Shown here in pieces: positions 1 through 8,115 of a stretch of DNA of 14,906 bases; the first letter of the stretch is position 1, and each line of letters starts with the position of its first letter. This DNA comes from Tateyamaria sp. (GTDB lineage Bacteria > Pseudomonadota > Alphaproteobacteria > Rhodobacterales > Rhodobacteraceae): contig JABITU010000356.1 in the NCBI GenBank assembly GCA_018668195.1, forward strand, positions 1-14,906, given 5' to 3'. The notes beneath the pieces were generated by a model. It did no database searches and was not told the origin of the DNA. It was given only the letters and a program-made list of their open reading frames with translations. Position numbers and translations under genes: made by a program.

Positions 1-78
1 CACAAACCCCAAGATCCGACTGGCCAAGGTCCAGAAGCCAACGGTGACAAAGCCGTACATGAGGCGGATTGGTTTCAT
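1..78 (-). CDS. murJ: Lipid II flippase MurJ (MviN), N-terminal 26 codons only
   Basis: Reading leftwards from the ATG at 78, the peptide begins MKPIRLMYGFVTVGFWTLAS and continues RILGFV to the window edge. This matches the start of MurJ/MviN proteins, where a short basic stretch leads into the first membrane helix and an S-R-(I/V)-L-G-F motif. MurJ is an inner-membrane protein of the MOP superfamily that flips lipid-linked peptidoglycan precursor to the periplasm. Only the first helix is visible, so the assignment rests on 26 residues plus context: murJ commonly lies just downstream of glnD in Rhodobacteraceae, and here glnD is on the same strand with one gene between. The ribosome binding site is weak. 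The rest of the gene lies outside the window. Confidence 0.8.
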   Translation of the reverse strand, partial: MKPIRLMYGFVTVGFWTLASRILGFV

Positions 79-464
79 ACATCCGGCCTAGCGCCTGACG
101 CGCGGCGGCGCAATATACGACGCTGGATCATCACTGCATCACATAGCGACAACCGCGTTTTGACCAGTAGTCTTATCCTGCCCCTTTAGATCTACCGGAT
201 CAACGCCACATTTTCTGCACACACCCGTGCGAGGGTTTTGGGTTTTGCTTCTTGCACAAATGCGGCGGCGTCCTTTCTCAGGACGGTTTTGATAGAAAAG
301 AGCTGCTATCAAGATAGTATTTTGGCCACCCATCTTTGGTTGCTCGCGTGCCAGAACGCTTTGCGAAATGCTTTTATCATCTCACACGGTCTGAAACAAA
401 AAAACGCAGCGCGCTAAAATCATGAAGAGCAACGCGGATTTCGTTTGGTTGATTGCGTCTGCCG
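79..464. other. 386-bp gap without a supported gene
   Basis: This stretch separates the desaturase stop from the murJ start. It contains a 64-codon leftward open frame (333 to 139) with a CRKCG pair and many basic residues, but no ribosome binding site in front of its ATG and no family I recognise, so I do not call it. An inverted repeat, TTGATAG at 289-295 and CTATCAA at 306-312 with a 10-base loop, lies inside. On the leftward strand a T7 run (A-run at 398-404) follows a GC-rich stretch about 60 bases after the desaturase stop. It could be a weak terminator, but I could not find a convincing stem. The murJ promoter probably lies here too, though no clear -35/-10 pair stands out. Confidence 0.5.
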
Positions 465-1532
465 CTAAAGCGTGCGGGCATGTGCGAAAGACACCAGTCG
501 TTTAGAATCTTCATCCCATAGGTGCAGCTTGATGCTCGATAGGCTTTGCCGGATCGTCATGCGATTAATCTCAGCCAGTTCGCTATGATCACGTAGCACC
601 TGGGGCAATCTGTAGAAGGGGATACGGCTATACAGATGGTGCACGTGGTGAATGCCGATATTCGCACTGACCCATTGCAGCACAGGCGGCAAAACATAGT
701 GCGAGCTGCCATGCAGCGCTGCATCATGCATTTCCCAAGTCTTTTCAGCTTCCCAGTGGGTGGTTTCAAACTGGTGCTGCACGTAAAAAAGCCACACCCC
801 AGCGGTTGCAGCCAGTAAAGTCGAGGGCAGGAAAATCAAAAGGATTGGTACGAGGCCACCAAAATACACAATCAGCGCAACCCAGGCACAGATAGCGGCA
901 TTGGTGCACATTGCGCTTATCCAGTATCTTAACCTTCCCATCAGGCCCAAGGGCAGCCTGTTCTGGATAAAAAATAGATAGCCGGGGCCGAGGCAGAACA
1001 GGATAATTGGGTTCCGGTAAAGTCGATATATCAACCGGCCCCCTGATTTAAGGCCGCGATATTCTGCGGTCGTCAGGGTGCGCACGTCGCCAATCCCACG
1101 TCGGCCCAAGTTGCCTGATGAACTGTGGTGAATCGAGTGCGAGCGCCGCCACACATCATACGGTGTCAGCGTCAGCACGCCGATCACGCGACCCAGCCAG
1201 TCGCTTACAGTGCGATTCTTGAAAAACGCGCCGTGCCCACAATCGTGCTGGATCGCAAACAGGCGCAGCAGAAACCCAGAGTTCAGCACGGATATCGAAA
1301 AGGTCAGCCAATAGCTAATTGACATCGACCACCACGCCAGTATCCACAATAGCACAAAAGGGCCCAGTGTCACGGCAAGTTCAAACGAACTGCGCACAAG
1401 GTCGGGTTCCCGGTAATGAGATAGAATTCTAATCCACTTTTTGGCTGTTGGTGCTTCAAATGGTTGCTGCGTCGGCTTGGAGTGATCGAACATATGCCTG
1501 CTTTTTGTTTGGGTTTGAGGCGACCGATACAC
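465..1532 (-). CDS. Membrane fatty acid desaturase (three-histidine-box family)
   Basis: The 355-residue protein carries the three histidine boxes of integral-membrane di-iron desaturases: HDCGH at 96-100, HSIHH at 132-136 and HHVHH at 295-299. Hydrophobic segments lie around 53-95, 175-190 and 215-250. The family inserts a double bond into acyl chains in the cytoplasmic membrane using O2 and an electron donor. The segment VQHQFETTHW near 251-260 and the spacing of the boxes resemble omega-6/delta-12 type (DesA/FAD2-like) enzymes, but substrate and position cannot be read from sequence. The GTG start at 1532 is preferred because AAAGGA lies 8 bases upstream; the ATG at 1493 would remove 13 residues but has a poorer site. 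The gene sits between glnD and murJ, which are often neighbours, so it may have been inserted there. Membrane fluidity adaptation is the likely role. Confidence 0.88.
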   Translation of the reverse strand: MYRSPQTQTKSRHMFDHSKPTQQPFEAPTAKKWIRILSHYREPDLVRSSFELAVTLGPFVLLWILAWWSMSISYWLTFSISVLNSGFLLRLFAIQHDCGHGAFFKNRTVSDWLGRVIGVLTLTPYDVWRRSHSIHHSSSGNLGRRGIGDVRTLTTAEYRGLKSGGRLIYRLYRNPIILFCLGPGYLFFIQNRLPLGLMGRLRYWISAMCTNAAICAWVALIVYFGGLVPILLIFLPSTLLAATAGVWLFYVQHQFETTHWEAEKTWEMHDAALHGSSHYVLPPVLQWVSANIGIHHVHHLYSRIPFYRLPQVLRDHSELAEINRMTIRQSLSSIKLHLWDEDSKRLVSFAHARTL

Positions 1533-1614
1533 TATTGTGGTCCTTTGGAACAGCGGTCTTGTGCATGCAATTGCGTGGATGTTGCGACCACGGACGGTTC
1601 TCGCCCGATTGCCA

Positions 1615-4398
1615 TTAGTCCATGGCCCGTTCCGTGCCTTCGTCGATGGCTTTGCGTAGCTTTTTTTCCAGCATCTTTTGCTTGTTTGTGGAATGATATT
1701 TCAGGCCAAACATGTCTTTGACGTAAAATGTATCGACAACCTGTTCGCCATAGGTCGCGATGACCGCATTGGCGATATATACATTCGCCGCTGACAAGGT
1801 GCGGCTTAGGTCGTGCAGCAGCCCGGCGCGATCGCGGGTATCGACCTCAATGATAGTGTAGATGTCGGAGCCTTCGTTATCAAAAGTAATATGGGTGGGC
1901 ACGCGGAATGCCTTTTCTCGCTTTTTGACGCGATCGCGGTCACGCATGGCCTCACGGGCTACCACTTCGCCCGCGAGGGTGCGTTCGATCATTTTGCGCA
2001 GACGCGGCAGGCGCGTCATGTCATATGGGTTGCCGTCTGCGTCTTGAATCCAGAATGCATCGGTAATGAAACCGTCTTTGGTGGTGTAGCTGCGGGCGTC
2101 AACAACATTGGCCCCGACAAGTGCCAGTGCGCCCGTCAGACGCGCAAAGATACCCGGGTGGTCGTGCATGACAAAGCAGGCGCGGGTGGCGTCGCGGTCT
2201 TCGTCGGGATGCAGGTCCATCGCGATATCATTCTCGCCGATGTCCCGCAGAAGATTCGCGATGGTGACATGCGCAGTAAGATGCAGCCCCTGCCAGTAAG
2301 GGTCGTAGTGACGCCCGGTTTCGACCTTCAGGTCTTTGCGGGGCCAGTCCAGCAGCGCAGAACGCAGCGCCTTTTTCGCTTCTGCGCCACGGTTCTCACG
2401 GTTCAGCGCCTCCATTCCGTCCTCAAGAGCGCGGCGTGTCTGGCGATAAAGGGCGCGGATCAGCACCGCTTTCCAGTTGTTCCAAGTAGTGGGGCCTACG
2501 CCGCGAATATCGCAGACGGTTAACACGCACAGCAGGTCGAGGCGTTTGACGGTTTGCACTGCCTTGGCAAAATCGCGCACGGTGCGCGGGTCGGCGATGT
2601 CGCGCTTTTGGGCCATGTCCGACATTAGCAGGTGATAGCGCACCAGCCACTCGACGATTTCGACCTCGTCTTGCTTCAACCCAAGACGAGGTGCGATCTT
2701 GCGAACCATTTTGGCCCCGAGGATTGAATGATCTTCTTCTCGGCCCTTGCCAATATCGTGCAAAAGCAGCGCAACATACAGAATTTTCCGGTTCACGCCC
2801 TTATTGAGGATAGAACTGGCGACAGGCAAGTCTTCGGTCAGCTCCTCTTTTTCGATCATCGCTAATTGCGCAATGCATTGGATGATATGTTCGTCGACTG
2901 TGTAGCTGTGATACATGTTGAACTGCATCATCGCGACGATATGTTCGAATTCGGGAATAAAGGCAGCAAGCATGCCCAACTCGTTCATGCGCCGCAGCGC
3001 CCGTTCGGGATTGCCGTGCTTTAACATTAGATCGAGAAAAATGCGCCGTGCTTCGGGGGCGTTGCGCACACCATCATCTATTAGATTGAGATTGGATTTG
3101 ACCAGCCGCATGGCGTCAGGGTGAATGAGCATGCCGGTTCTTAACGCTTCTTCAAACAACCGAAGTAGGTTCAGCTTGTCGGATAGAAAGCTTTTGTCAT
3201 TCGCTATTGAAAGACGGTTGTGGATCACAGCGTATCCGGGCTTGATCTGGCGCCGTCGTTTGAAAAGGCGCTCAAGCAGTGGCTCTGCCTTTAGGTGTGT
3301 TTCTTCAAGTTTGGTCAGGAAGATACGGGTAATGTCACCGACATCTGTGGCCCGCAAAAAGTACTTTTGCATAAACAGTTCGACCCCTCGCCGACCGGCT
3401 TTGTCGCTAAACCCCATCGCCTCGGCGACCAGAACTTGCATGTCAAAGGTCAACTGTTCAGTGGCACGGCCCGACAGCAAGTGCAGGTGGCAACGGGTGG
3501 CCCAAAGGAAATCTTCGGCTGCGACAAAGGTGCGAAATTCATCATGGGTAAACAGGCCAAGGGGCACTAGGTCGGCCGCGTCCTGAACTTTGTGGATATA
3601 CTTACCGATCCAGAACAGTGATTGCAGGTCGCGCAGCCCCCCCTTGGCCTCTTTGACGTTCGGCTCGACCACATAACGCTGTTTTTGCCGTTCGTGGCGG
3701 GCGTCGCGTTCGGCGAGCTTTGCTTCGATAAAGTCACGTTCCGTGCCGGCAAACAAATCGGATCGCAGGCGTTCGTCAAGATTTTCAGCTAAAGCGGCAT
3801 CACCCAATAGGAACCGATTTTCAAGCATCGCAGTGCGGATGGTGAAATCTTCGGCACCAAGACGCAGGCAGTCTTTGATGGTGCGGCTGGCATGCCCGAC
3901 CTTCAGCTTGAGATCCCATAGCATGTAGAGCGTGCTTTCGATCACATTCTCTGCCCACGCCGTTATCTTGTAGGGTGTCAGGAACAACAGATCTACATCC
4001 GAGAACGGTGCCATTTCGCCCCGTCCATATCCGCCCACGGCTATAACGGCGAGCCGTTCGCCCTTGGTCGGTGTGGGGTTGGGATGCAGCATGTTTTGTG
4101 CCGTTTCTAGTGCTGCAGCAACGATTCGATCGGTCAAATACGTATAGGCGCGGGTGGTGGGGCGACTTTGAAATGGGTTGGCTCGAAAAGCAGCGGCAAT
4201 GGCAGCGCGGCCTTTGGTCTGTGTTGCGCGCAGATGTTCGATGATGCGTGTGCGCCCGTCTTGCGGGGTTGCGTCTCTCCGTGCCTGTCTGAGCACTTGG
4301 TCAAATGCGATGTCGTCAAAAATGTCAGATCTGGCACAGATCAGATGCGCTGGTTCTGATGCCGGGGTCGACGCCGATTGTTGCGCATATTCTACCAT
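1615..4398 (-). CDS. glnD: Bifunctional uridylyltransferase/uridylyl-removing enzyme GlnD
   Basis: GlnD senses glutamine and adds or removes UMP on PII proteins (GlnB/GlnK), setting glutamine synthetase activity and nitrogen-responsive transcription. All family domains are present in the 927 residues. A nucleotidyltransferase domain has the GGYGRGEMAPFSDVD motif at 122-136, with metal-binding aspartates in SDVD. The GlnD linker region includes VVEPNVKEAKGGLRDLQ around 243-259. An HD domain has H547-D548 in LLHDIGKG plus flanking histidines (497, 504, 557, 589). Two C-terminal ACT domains lie at about 738-815 and 847-925. The length is normal for alphaproteobacterial GlnD. The ATG at 4398 follows AAAGG by about 9 bases. 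The gene reads towards the desaturase and murJ with 82 bp between it and the desaturase start. No key residue appears to be missing. Confidence 0.97.
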   Translation of the reverse strand: MVEYAQQSASTPASEPAHLICARSDIFDDIAFDQVLRQARRDATPQDGRTRIIEHLRATQTKGRAAIAAAFRANPFQSRPTTRAYTYLTDRIVAAALETAQNMLHPNPTPTKGERLAVIAVGGYGRGEMAPFSDVDLLFLTPYKITAWAENVIESTLYMLWDLKLKVGHASRTIKDCLRLGAEDFTIRTAMLENRFLLGDAALAENLDERLRSDLFAGTERDFIEAKLAERDARHERQKQRYVVEPNVKEAKGGLRDLQSLFWIGKYIHKVQDAADLVPLGLFTHDEFRTFVAAEDFLWATRCHLHLLSGRATEQLTFDMQVLVAEAMGFSDKAGRRGVELFMQKYFLRATDVGDITRIFLTKLEETHLKAEPLLERLFKRRRQIKPGYAVIHNRLSIANDKSFLSDKLNLLRLFEEALRTGMLIHPDAMRLVKSNLNLIDDGVRNAPEARRIFLDLMLKHGNPERALRRMNELGMLAAFIPEFEHIVAMMQFNMYHSYTVDEHIIQCIAQLAMIEKEELTEDLPVASSILNKGVNRKILYVALLLHDIGKGREEDHSILGAKMVRKIAPRLGLKQDEVEIVEWLVRYHLLMSDMAQKRDIADPRTVRDFAKAVQTVKRLDLLCVLTVCDIRGVGPTTWNNWKAVLIRALYRQTRRALEDGMEALNRENRGAEAKKALRSALLDWPRKDLKVETGRHYDPYWQGLHLTAHVTIANLLRDIGENDIAMDLHPDEDRDATRACFVMHDHPGIFARLTGALALVGANVVDARSYTTKDGFITDAFWIQDADGNPYDMTRLPRLRKMIERTLAGEVVAREAMRDRDRVKKREKAFRVPTHITFDNEGSDIYTIIEVDTRDRAGLLHDLSRTLSAANVYIANAVIATYGEQVVDTFYVKDMFGLKYHSTNKQKMLEKKLRKAIDEGTERAMD

Positions 4399-4425
4399 GA
4401 AGTTCTGCCTTTAGCCGGTATGTGA

Positions 4426-5604
4426 TTAGAAACCTGCGCGGCCAAAACTGCGCGGGGCAGGGCTGATCACAATCACTTTTTTGTTATCTACCGACGCAAC
4501 CGCCAGGCCGCGCTCGTTTGTGCCGTCCCGCAACAGCCTGAACACGCCTGATGCGCCTTGGAAGCCAGCATTTTGCGTCAGGGACGCGCTGCTTAGGGCA
4601 TCGACGTTGCCCTGTCTGACCAGCGCCCCGATAGCCGCGATGCCGTCAAAGGCCAGTCCGGCAAGCGGGTGCGGGGTTTCTTCATACGCGTCCTCGTATT
4701 GTGCTGTGAACGCTGCGCTGCGCTGCGGGTCCGGCAATGCAAACCAGCCGCCCTGCACGCCAGGTAGCTGCAGCGTTTGCGGTGGGATGTCCCACCGTGT
4801 GAGCCCAATATACTGCGTCGTTTCCGGGCTGACCCCGGCCTCTGGCAGCAATTGTGTAAGCAGGGGAAGGCCCGCAGCCGTTGTTGCGGTCATAAAGACT
4901 GCATTGGCTCCATTCTCGCTAATGGTAGATCGGATGAACGGTATGGCTGCGACGACATCTTGTTGTGACAATGGGTATCCAACGGATCCTGCAAATGTTG
5001 CGCCGTTGCGCGCGATGGCGCGTTGGATCGCTTTGCTGCCCAGCTGCCCGGCAACGTCTTGCGCATGTACGATGACAATCCGGTCATTGCCCTCTTGAAC
5101 GGCGTGGCTAACCAGCCTGGCCGCGGTGGAGTCAAAGGTTGGCCCAAGCACAAAAACATTATCGCCTGCGATGGTCGTGTTGTTGGAAAAGGCCAGAACG
5201 TTCACATTTCGTGATGCCACAGCGACGCCTGCCGCATTTGCAGCCTCTGCATAGAGCGGCCCCAGAATGATCTTGGCCCCGTCGTTTACCGCTTGTGCCG
5301 CCTGGGTCGCGGCAGTTTGTGCGTTGCCTGCGGTATCATAGACGCGCAGGTCAATCTCGACGCCCCTCAGATCGCGCATGGCCAAACGTGCCGCATTCTC
5401 AAGGTTTTGTGCCAGAAGGCCGTCGCTAAGCTGCTCTGATCCGCGTGGCACCAGAAGTGCGACAGGCACAGGTCTGCTTGTATCGAAGCGGGGTCCGGTG
5501 CTGCCACCAATGGCCGCTGGATCACAGGCCGACAGCATAAAGGCCGCTACGGGAACGGCGGCAAGCCAAGCTCTCTTGCGCAAGGATTTCAAAAACGCGA
5601 ACAT
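4426..5604 (-). CDS. LpoA/LppC-like penicillin-binding protein activator, lipoprotein
   Basis: The 392-residue protein starts with a lipoprotein signal peptide: basic residues KSLRKRAW, a hydrophobic stretch, then a LSAC lipobox at 24-27, so Cys27 should be lipidated. The mature part looks like a type I periplasmic-binding fold of the LppC/LpoA (COG3107) group. It opens with VPVALLVPRGS and has ILGPLYAEAA near 112-121. In gammaproteobacteria LpoA activates the bifunctional peptidoglycan synthase PBP1a from the outer membrane. The alphaproteobacterial proteins are shorter and their function is less established, so I leave the symbol blank; a branched-chain amino-acid-binding relative is the alternative. 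Divergent placement next to rsmI and yraN matches the widely conserved lpoA-rsmI-yraN neighbourhood. AGGAG lies 11 bases before the ATG. The residue after the lipid-bearing cysteine is Asp28, unusual for an outer-membrane lipoprotein by E. coli rules. Confidence 0.85.
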   Translation of the reverse strand: MFAFLKSLRKRAWLAAVPVAAFMLSACDPAAIGGSTGPRFDTSRPVPVALLVPRGSEQLSDGLLAQNLENAARLAMRDLRGVEIDLRVYDTAGNAQTAATQAAQAVNDGAKIILGPLYAEAANAAGVAVASRNVNVLAFSNNTTIAGDNVFVLGPTFDSTAARLVSHAVQEGNDRIVIVHAQDVAGQLGSKAIQRAIARNGATFAGSVGYPLSQQDVVAAIPFIRSTISENGANAVFMTATTAAGLPLLTQLLPEAGVSPETTQYIGLTRWDIPPQTLQLPGVQGGWFALPDPQRSAAFTAQYEDAYEETPHPLAGLAFDGIAAIGALVRQGNVDALSSASLTQNAGFQGASGVFRLLRDGTNERGLAVASVDNKKVIVISPAPRSFGRAGF

Positions 5605-5698
5605 GGTAGCTGTAACTCCTGTAGGTTGGGCACCGTTCCATCACAGGACGCCCCGGCTGTAGAGTCGATAATAGACGTCAGGAAAGGCGGGTCCAGCT

Positions 5699-6619
5699 TT
5701 GAATCATAACGTGGTCCCACTGTCTGCTGGTGTGTGGTTTGTTGGTGTCCCAATCGGAACCGCCCGTGACATCACCTTGCGTGCGCTTGATGTACTTGCC
5801 TCCGCAGACGTGCTGGTCGCTGAAGACACGCGAAGCCTGCGTAAATTGATGGACATTCATGCTGTGCCATTGAACGGGCGTCGGATTGAGGCTTTGCACG
5901 AGCATTCCAAAGGCGGTGTTGTGGCACGGCTGTTGGAGCGTGTGCGCGCCGGGGCCAGTGTGGCCTATGCGTCAGAAGCTGGCATGCCTTTGATCGCCGA
6001 TCCGGGGTTCGAACTGGCACGTGCTGCCCGCGAGGCCGGTGTCTCGGTTACCTGTGCGCCAGGCCCGTCAGCAGTGCTGACAGCGTTGGTGTTGGCCGGC
6101 TTGCCAACGGATGCCTTTCACTTTGCTGGTTTTCTGCCTGCCACCAAAAGCGCGCGGCAAAAGGCGTTGACGGACGTTGCCGGTGCACCTGCGACGCTAG
6201 TGCTTTACGAATCACCTAAACGGTTGGGCGCGTTGCTGCGCGATGCCGCACACGTGTTGGGGTCAGCGCGGCAGGCCGCCGTTTGCCGCGAACTTACCAA
6301 GCGATTCGAAGAAACGCGACGCGGCACGCTGGGGGAATTGGCTGAAATCTACGCCAAAGTCAGCGTTAAAGGCGAAATTGTCGTTTTGATTGACCGAGGA
6401 AAGTCAGAAGGTGTTCGTGAAAAATTCATGGATGAAGTGTTAGGCTGGGCTCTGAATGAGAAGTCTGTAAAAGACGCGGCTACTTTTGTAGCCGAAATGT
6501 TGGATATTCCACGACGCCAAGTTTACCAGCGAGCTATTGAGTTTACCAAGGTTCGCGCGGCAAACGATGTAATGGGTGGTGACGTTGTGAAAGACGAAGT
6601 GACTGGATCAGGGTGTTGA
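5699..6619 (+). CDS. rsmI: 16S rRNA (cytidine(1402)-2'-O)-methyltransferase RsmI
   Basis: RsmI uses S-adenosylmethionine to 2'-O-methylate C1402 in the 16S rRNA decoding centre. Landmarks of the tetrapyrrole-methylase-like fold are present: VGVPIGTARDITLRALDVL at 15-33, AEDTR at 41-45, SEAGMPLIADPG at 92-103, APGPSA at 120-125, GLPTDAFHFAGFLP at 134-147, YESPKRL at 170-176 and CRELTKRFEE at 196-205. A C-terminal helical part follows, with the family's PRRQVYQ stretch. The start appears to be TTG at 5699: an in-frame TAG lies at 5672-5674, GGAAAGG at 5681-5687 is 11 bases upstream, and the next candidate (GTG at 5711) is badly placed. The usual SDAGTP motif reads SEAGMP here. The gene is divergent from the LpoA-like gene (94 bp between starts) and is followed by yraN. 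Confidence 0.95.
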   Translation: MNHNVVPLSAGVWFVGVPIGTARDITLRALDVLASADVLVAEDTRSLRKLMDIHAVPLNGRRIEALHEHSKGGVVARLLERVRAGASVAYASEAGMPLIADPGFELARAAREAGVSVTCAPGPSAVLTALVLAGLPTDAFHFAGFLPATKSARQKALTDVAGAPATLVLYESPKRLGALLRDAAHVLGSARQAAVCRELTKRFEETRRGTLGELAEIYAKVSVKGEIVVLIDRGKSEGVREKFMDEVLGWALNEKSVKDAATFVAEMLDIPRRQVYQRAIEFTKVRAANDVMGGDVVKDEVTGSGC

Positions 6620-6644
6620 TTTGGTTTTGGTTGATGACGATGCG

Positions 6645-6692
6645 AAAGGAACGCGTTGAATGACAACTGTGGCACCTCACCGTGTCTTTTAA
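6645..6692 (+). other. Strong ribosome binding site and 10-codon frame ahead of yraN
   Basis: AAAGGA at 6645-6650 stands 9 bases before ATG at 6660, a better initiation signal than any in front of the yraN starts. The frame codes MTTVAPHRVF and ends in tandem stops TAA TAA at 6690-6695. The last codons are GTC TTT TAA. A +1 slip on TTTT would move the ribosome into the yraN frame (TTT AAT AAG) and add this peptide to YraN. It could equally be a leader peptide, a chance frame, or the true yraN start separated by one extra T. Confidence 0.35.
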
Positions 6693-7086
6693 TAAGGCTC
6701 GTCCGGTTGTTCCACCGCACAAGGTTCACAGCGGGCGCATGTCCTATCATGCCGGTCTGGCTGCCGAAGATCTGATTGCACGGGATTATAGGCGTCGGGG
6801 ACATCAAATTGTTGCGCAACGCTGGCGTGGAAGGCGTGGCGAAATTGACCTGATCGTTCGAGATGATAACAGCATCGTCTTTGTCGAAGTCAAACAAAGC
6901 CGTGATTTTGATACCGCACTTTCTCATGTCCGCCCGGCGCAGGTGCGGCGTCTATACGCCACGGGTGAGGAATTTCTAGCGACCCAACCGGATGGCAGCC
7001 TGACCGATGTGCGGTTTGATGTGGCGCTCGTTAATGGCAGCGGTGCTGTGCAAATCTTGGAAAATGCCTTTAGTGCCCAGTTCTGA
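6682..7086 (+). CDS. YraN family (UPF0102) endonuclease-like protein
   Basis: The conserved part starts near residue 20, SYHAGLAAEDLIARDYRRRG, followed by WRGRRGEIDLIVRD (about 48-61) and SIVFVEVKQS (about 64-73). GEIDLI and VEVK supply the D...ExK residues of the PD-(D/E)xK nuclease fold that defines the YraN family. Its cellular function is not settled; a role in nucleic-acid processing is inferred from the fold. The start is uncertain. GTG at 6682 gives 134 residues but has no ribosome binding site. ATG at 6739 gives 115 residues covering the conserved domain, with AAGG 14 bases away. A well-placed site serves ATG 6660 in another frame (see that entry). The gene follows rsmI by 62 bases on the same strand, the usual arrangement. 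Confidence 0.85.
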   Translation: MSFNKARPVVPPHKVHSGRMSYHAGLAAEDLIARDYRRRGHQIVAQRWRGRRGEIDLIVRDDNSIVFVEVKQSRDFDTALSHVRPAQVRRLYATGEEFLATQPDGSLTDVRFDVALVNGSGAVQILENAFSAQF

Positions 7087-7176
7087 TGGCAACAGATGCG
7101 CATTCGCACAGCGCTATGCCATTGCATCTTGGCTTTAGCTGCGCCATCTCATTATGGCACTTGCCGGAGACCTGCC

Positions 7177-8115
7177 ATGAAAATTGCCTTTCAGATGGAT
7201 CCAATCGGGGCCGTTGACATTAATGCCGACAGTAGCTTTCGGCTGGCCGAAGAGGCACAGGCCCGCGGACATAGTCTTTTCTTTTACACCCCTGATCATC
7301 TTGCTTATCAAGAGGGGCGCATCACCGCGCGGGGCCATGATCTGAGCGTGCAGCGCGTGCAGGGCGATCATGCTCACCTCGGTGCTGAGCGCGAAGTGGA
7401 CTTGGCTGATTTCGATGTGATCTGGCTGCGTCAGGATCCGCCATTTGACATGCATTACATAACGTCGACCCATCTGCTTGATCGCTTGCGCGGGCATGCT
7501 TTGGTGGTGAATGATCCGTTCTGGGTGCGCAACTATCCTGAAAAGCTGATGGTTCTGGACTTTCCAGAGCTCACGCCACCGACGACCATCGCGCGTGATC
7601 TTGAAACGATTAAAGCGTTCAAGGCCAAGCATGGGGATGTGATCTTGAAACCGCTTTACGGAAATGGTGGGGCGGGTGTATTCCGGCTGGACGCAAACGA
7701 CCGCAACCTGACATCGCTTCATGAATTGTTTTCTGGCTTTTCGCGCGAACCGCTCATTGTGCAAAGATTTCTACCTGATGTGTCTAAGGGCGATAAGCGT
7801 GTGATCCTCGTGGATGGTGTGGCTGTGGGTGCGATCAACCGGGTTCCGGCCGCGGGCGAAACGCGGTCGAATATGCATGTGGGTGGCCGACCTGAAAAGA
7901 TTGGACTGACTGACCGCGACCGTGAAATTTGCGCTGCCATTGGCCCGCTTTTAAGTAAAAAGGGTCAAATCTTTGTCGGGATAGACGTGATTGGCGATTA
8001 CCTGACTGAAATAAACGTGACCTCGCCCACTGGCATTCAGGAATTAGAGCGATTCGACAAAGCGAACATAGCCGCAAAGATATGGCAGGCGATTGAGGCG
8101 CGATGCCTGGATTAA
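7177..8115 (+). CDS. gshB: Glutathione synthase GshB
   Basis: GshB joins gamma-glutamylcysteine and glycine using ATP to make glutathione in the cytoplasm. The 312-residue protein begins [20 protein letters not shown], a hallmark of prokaryotic glutathione synthases. It has the N-terminal domain motif [15 protein letters not shown] at 81-95, [13 protein letters not shown] at 112-124, and ATP-grasp motifs [17 protein letters not shown] at 155-171, NMHVGGRPE at 232-240 and [19 protein letters not shown] at 268-286. The open frame extends 27 codons further upstream, but ATG at 7177 is chosen because GGAGA lies 6 bases before it and the conserved N-terminus starts there. The length is normal for the family. 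The downstream hydrolase starts 13 bases before the gshB stop, so the two are probably cotranscribed. Confidence 0.97.
   Translation: MKIAFQMDPIGAVDINADSSFRLAEEAQARGHSLFFYTPDHLAYQEGRITARGHDLSVQRVQGDHAHLGAEREVDLADFDVIWLRQDPPFDMHYITSTHLLDRLRGHALVVNDPFWVRNYPEKLMVLDFPELTPPTTIARDLETIKAFKAKHGDVILKPLYGNGGAGVFRLDANDRNLTSLHELFSGFSREPLIVQRFLPDVSKGDKRVILVDGVAVGAINRVPAAGETRSNMHVGGRPEKIGLTDRDREICAAIGPLLSKKGQIFVGIDVIGDYLTEINVTSPTGIQELERFDKANIAAKIWQAIEARCLD

Noticed and set aside
139..333. 64-codon leftward open frame with CRKCG
   Set aside because: No ribosome binding site, no recognisable family, and composition typical of a chance frame in a gene-poor stretch.
1537..1591. GTGGTC...GACCAC inverted repeat between glnD and the desaturase
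   Set aside because: Six-base arms with a 43-base loop and no T-run; not a credible terminator or operator.
1813..2523. 236-codon rightward frame opposite glnD
   Set aside because: Lies entirely inside glnD on the other strand; glnD is intact and fully conserved, so this is a shadow frame.
7117..7159. TGCCAT...ATGGCA inverted repeat upstream of gshB
   Set aside because: Six-base arms with a loop of about 30 bases; expected by chance.
7096..7176. 27-codon upstream extension of gshB
   Set aside because: The conserved N-terminus MKIAFQMD and a GGAGA ribosome binding site fix the start at 7177.
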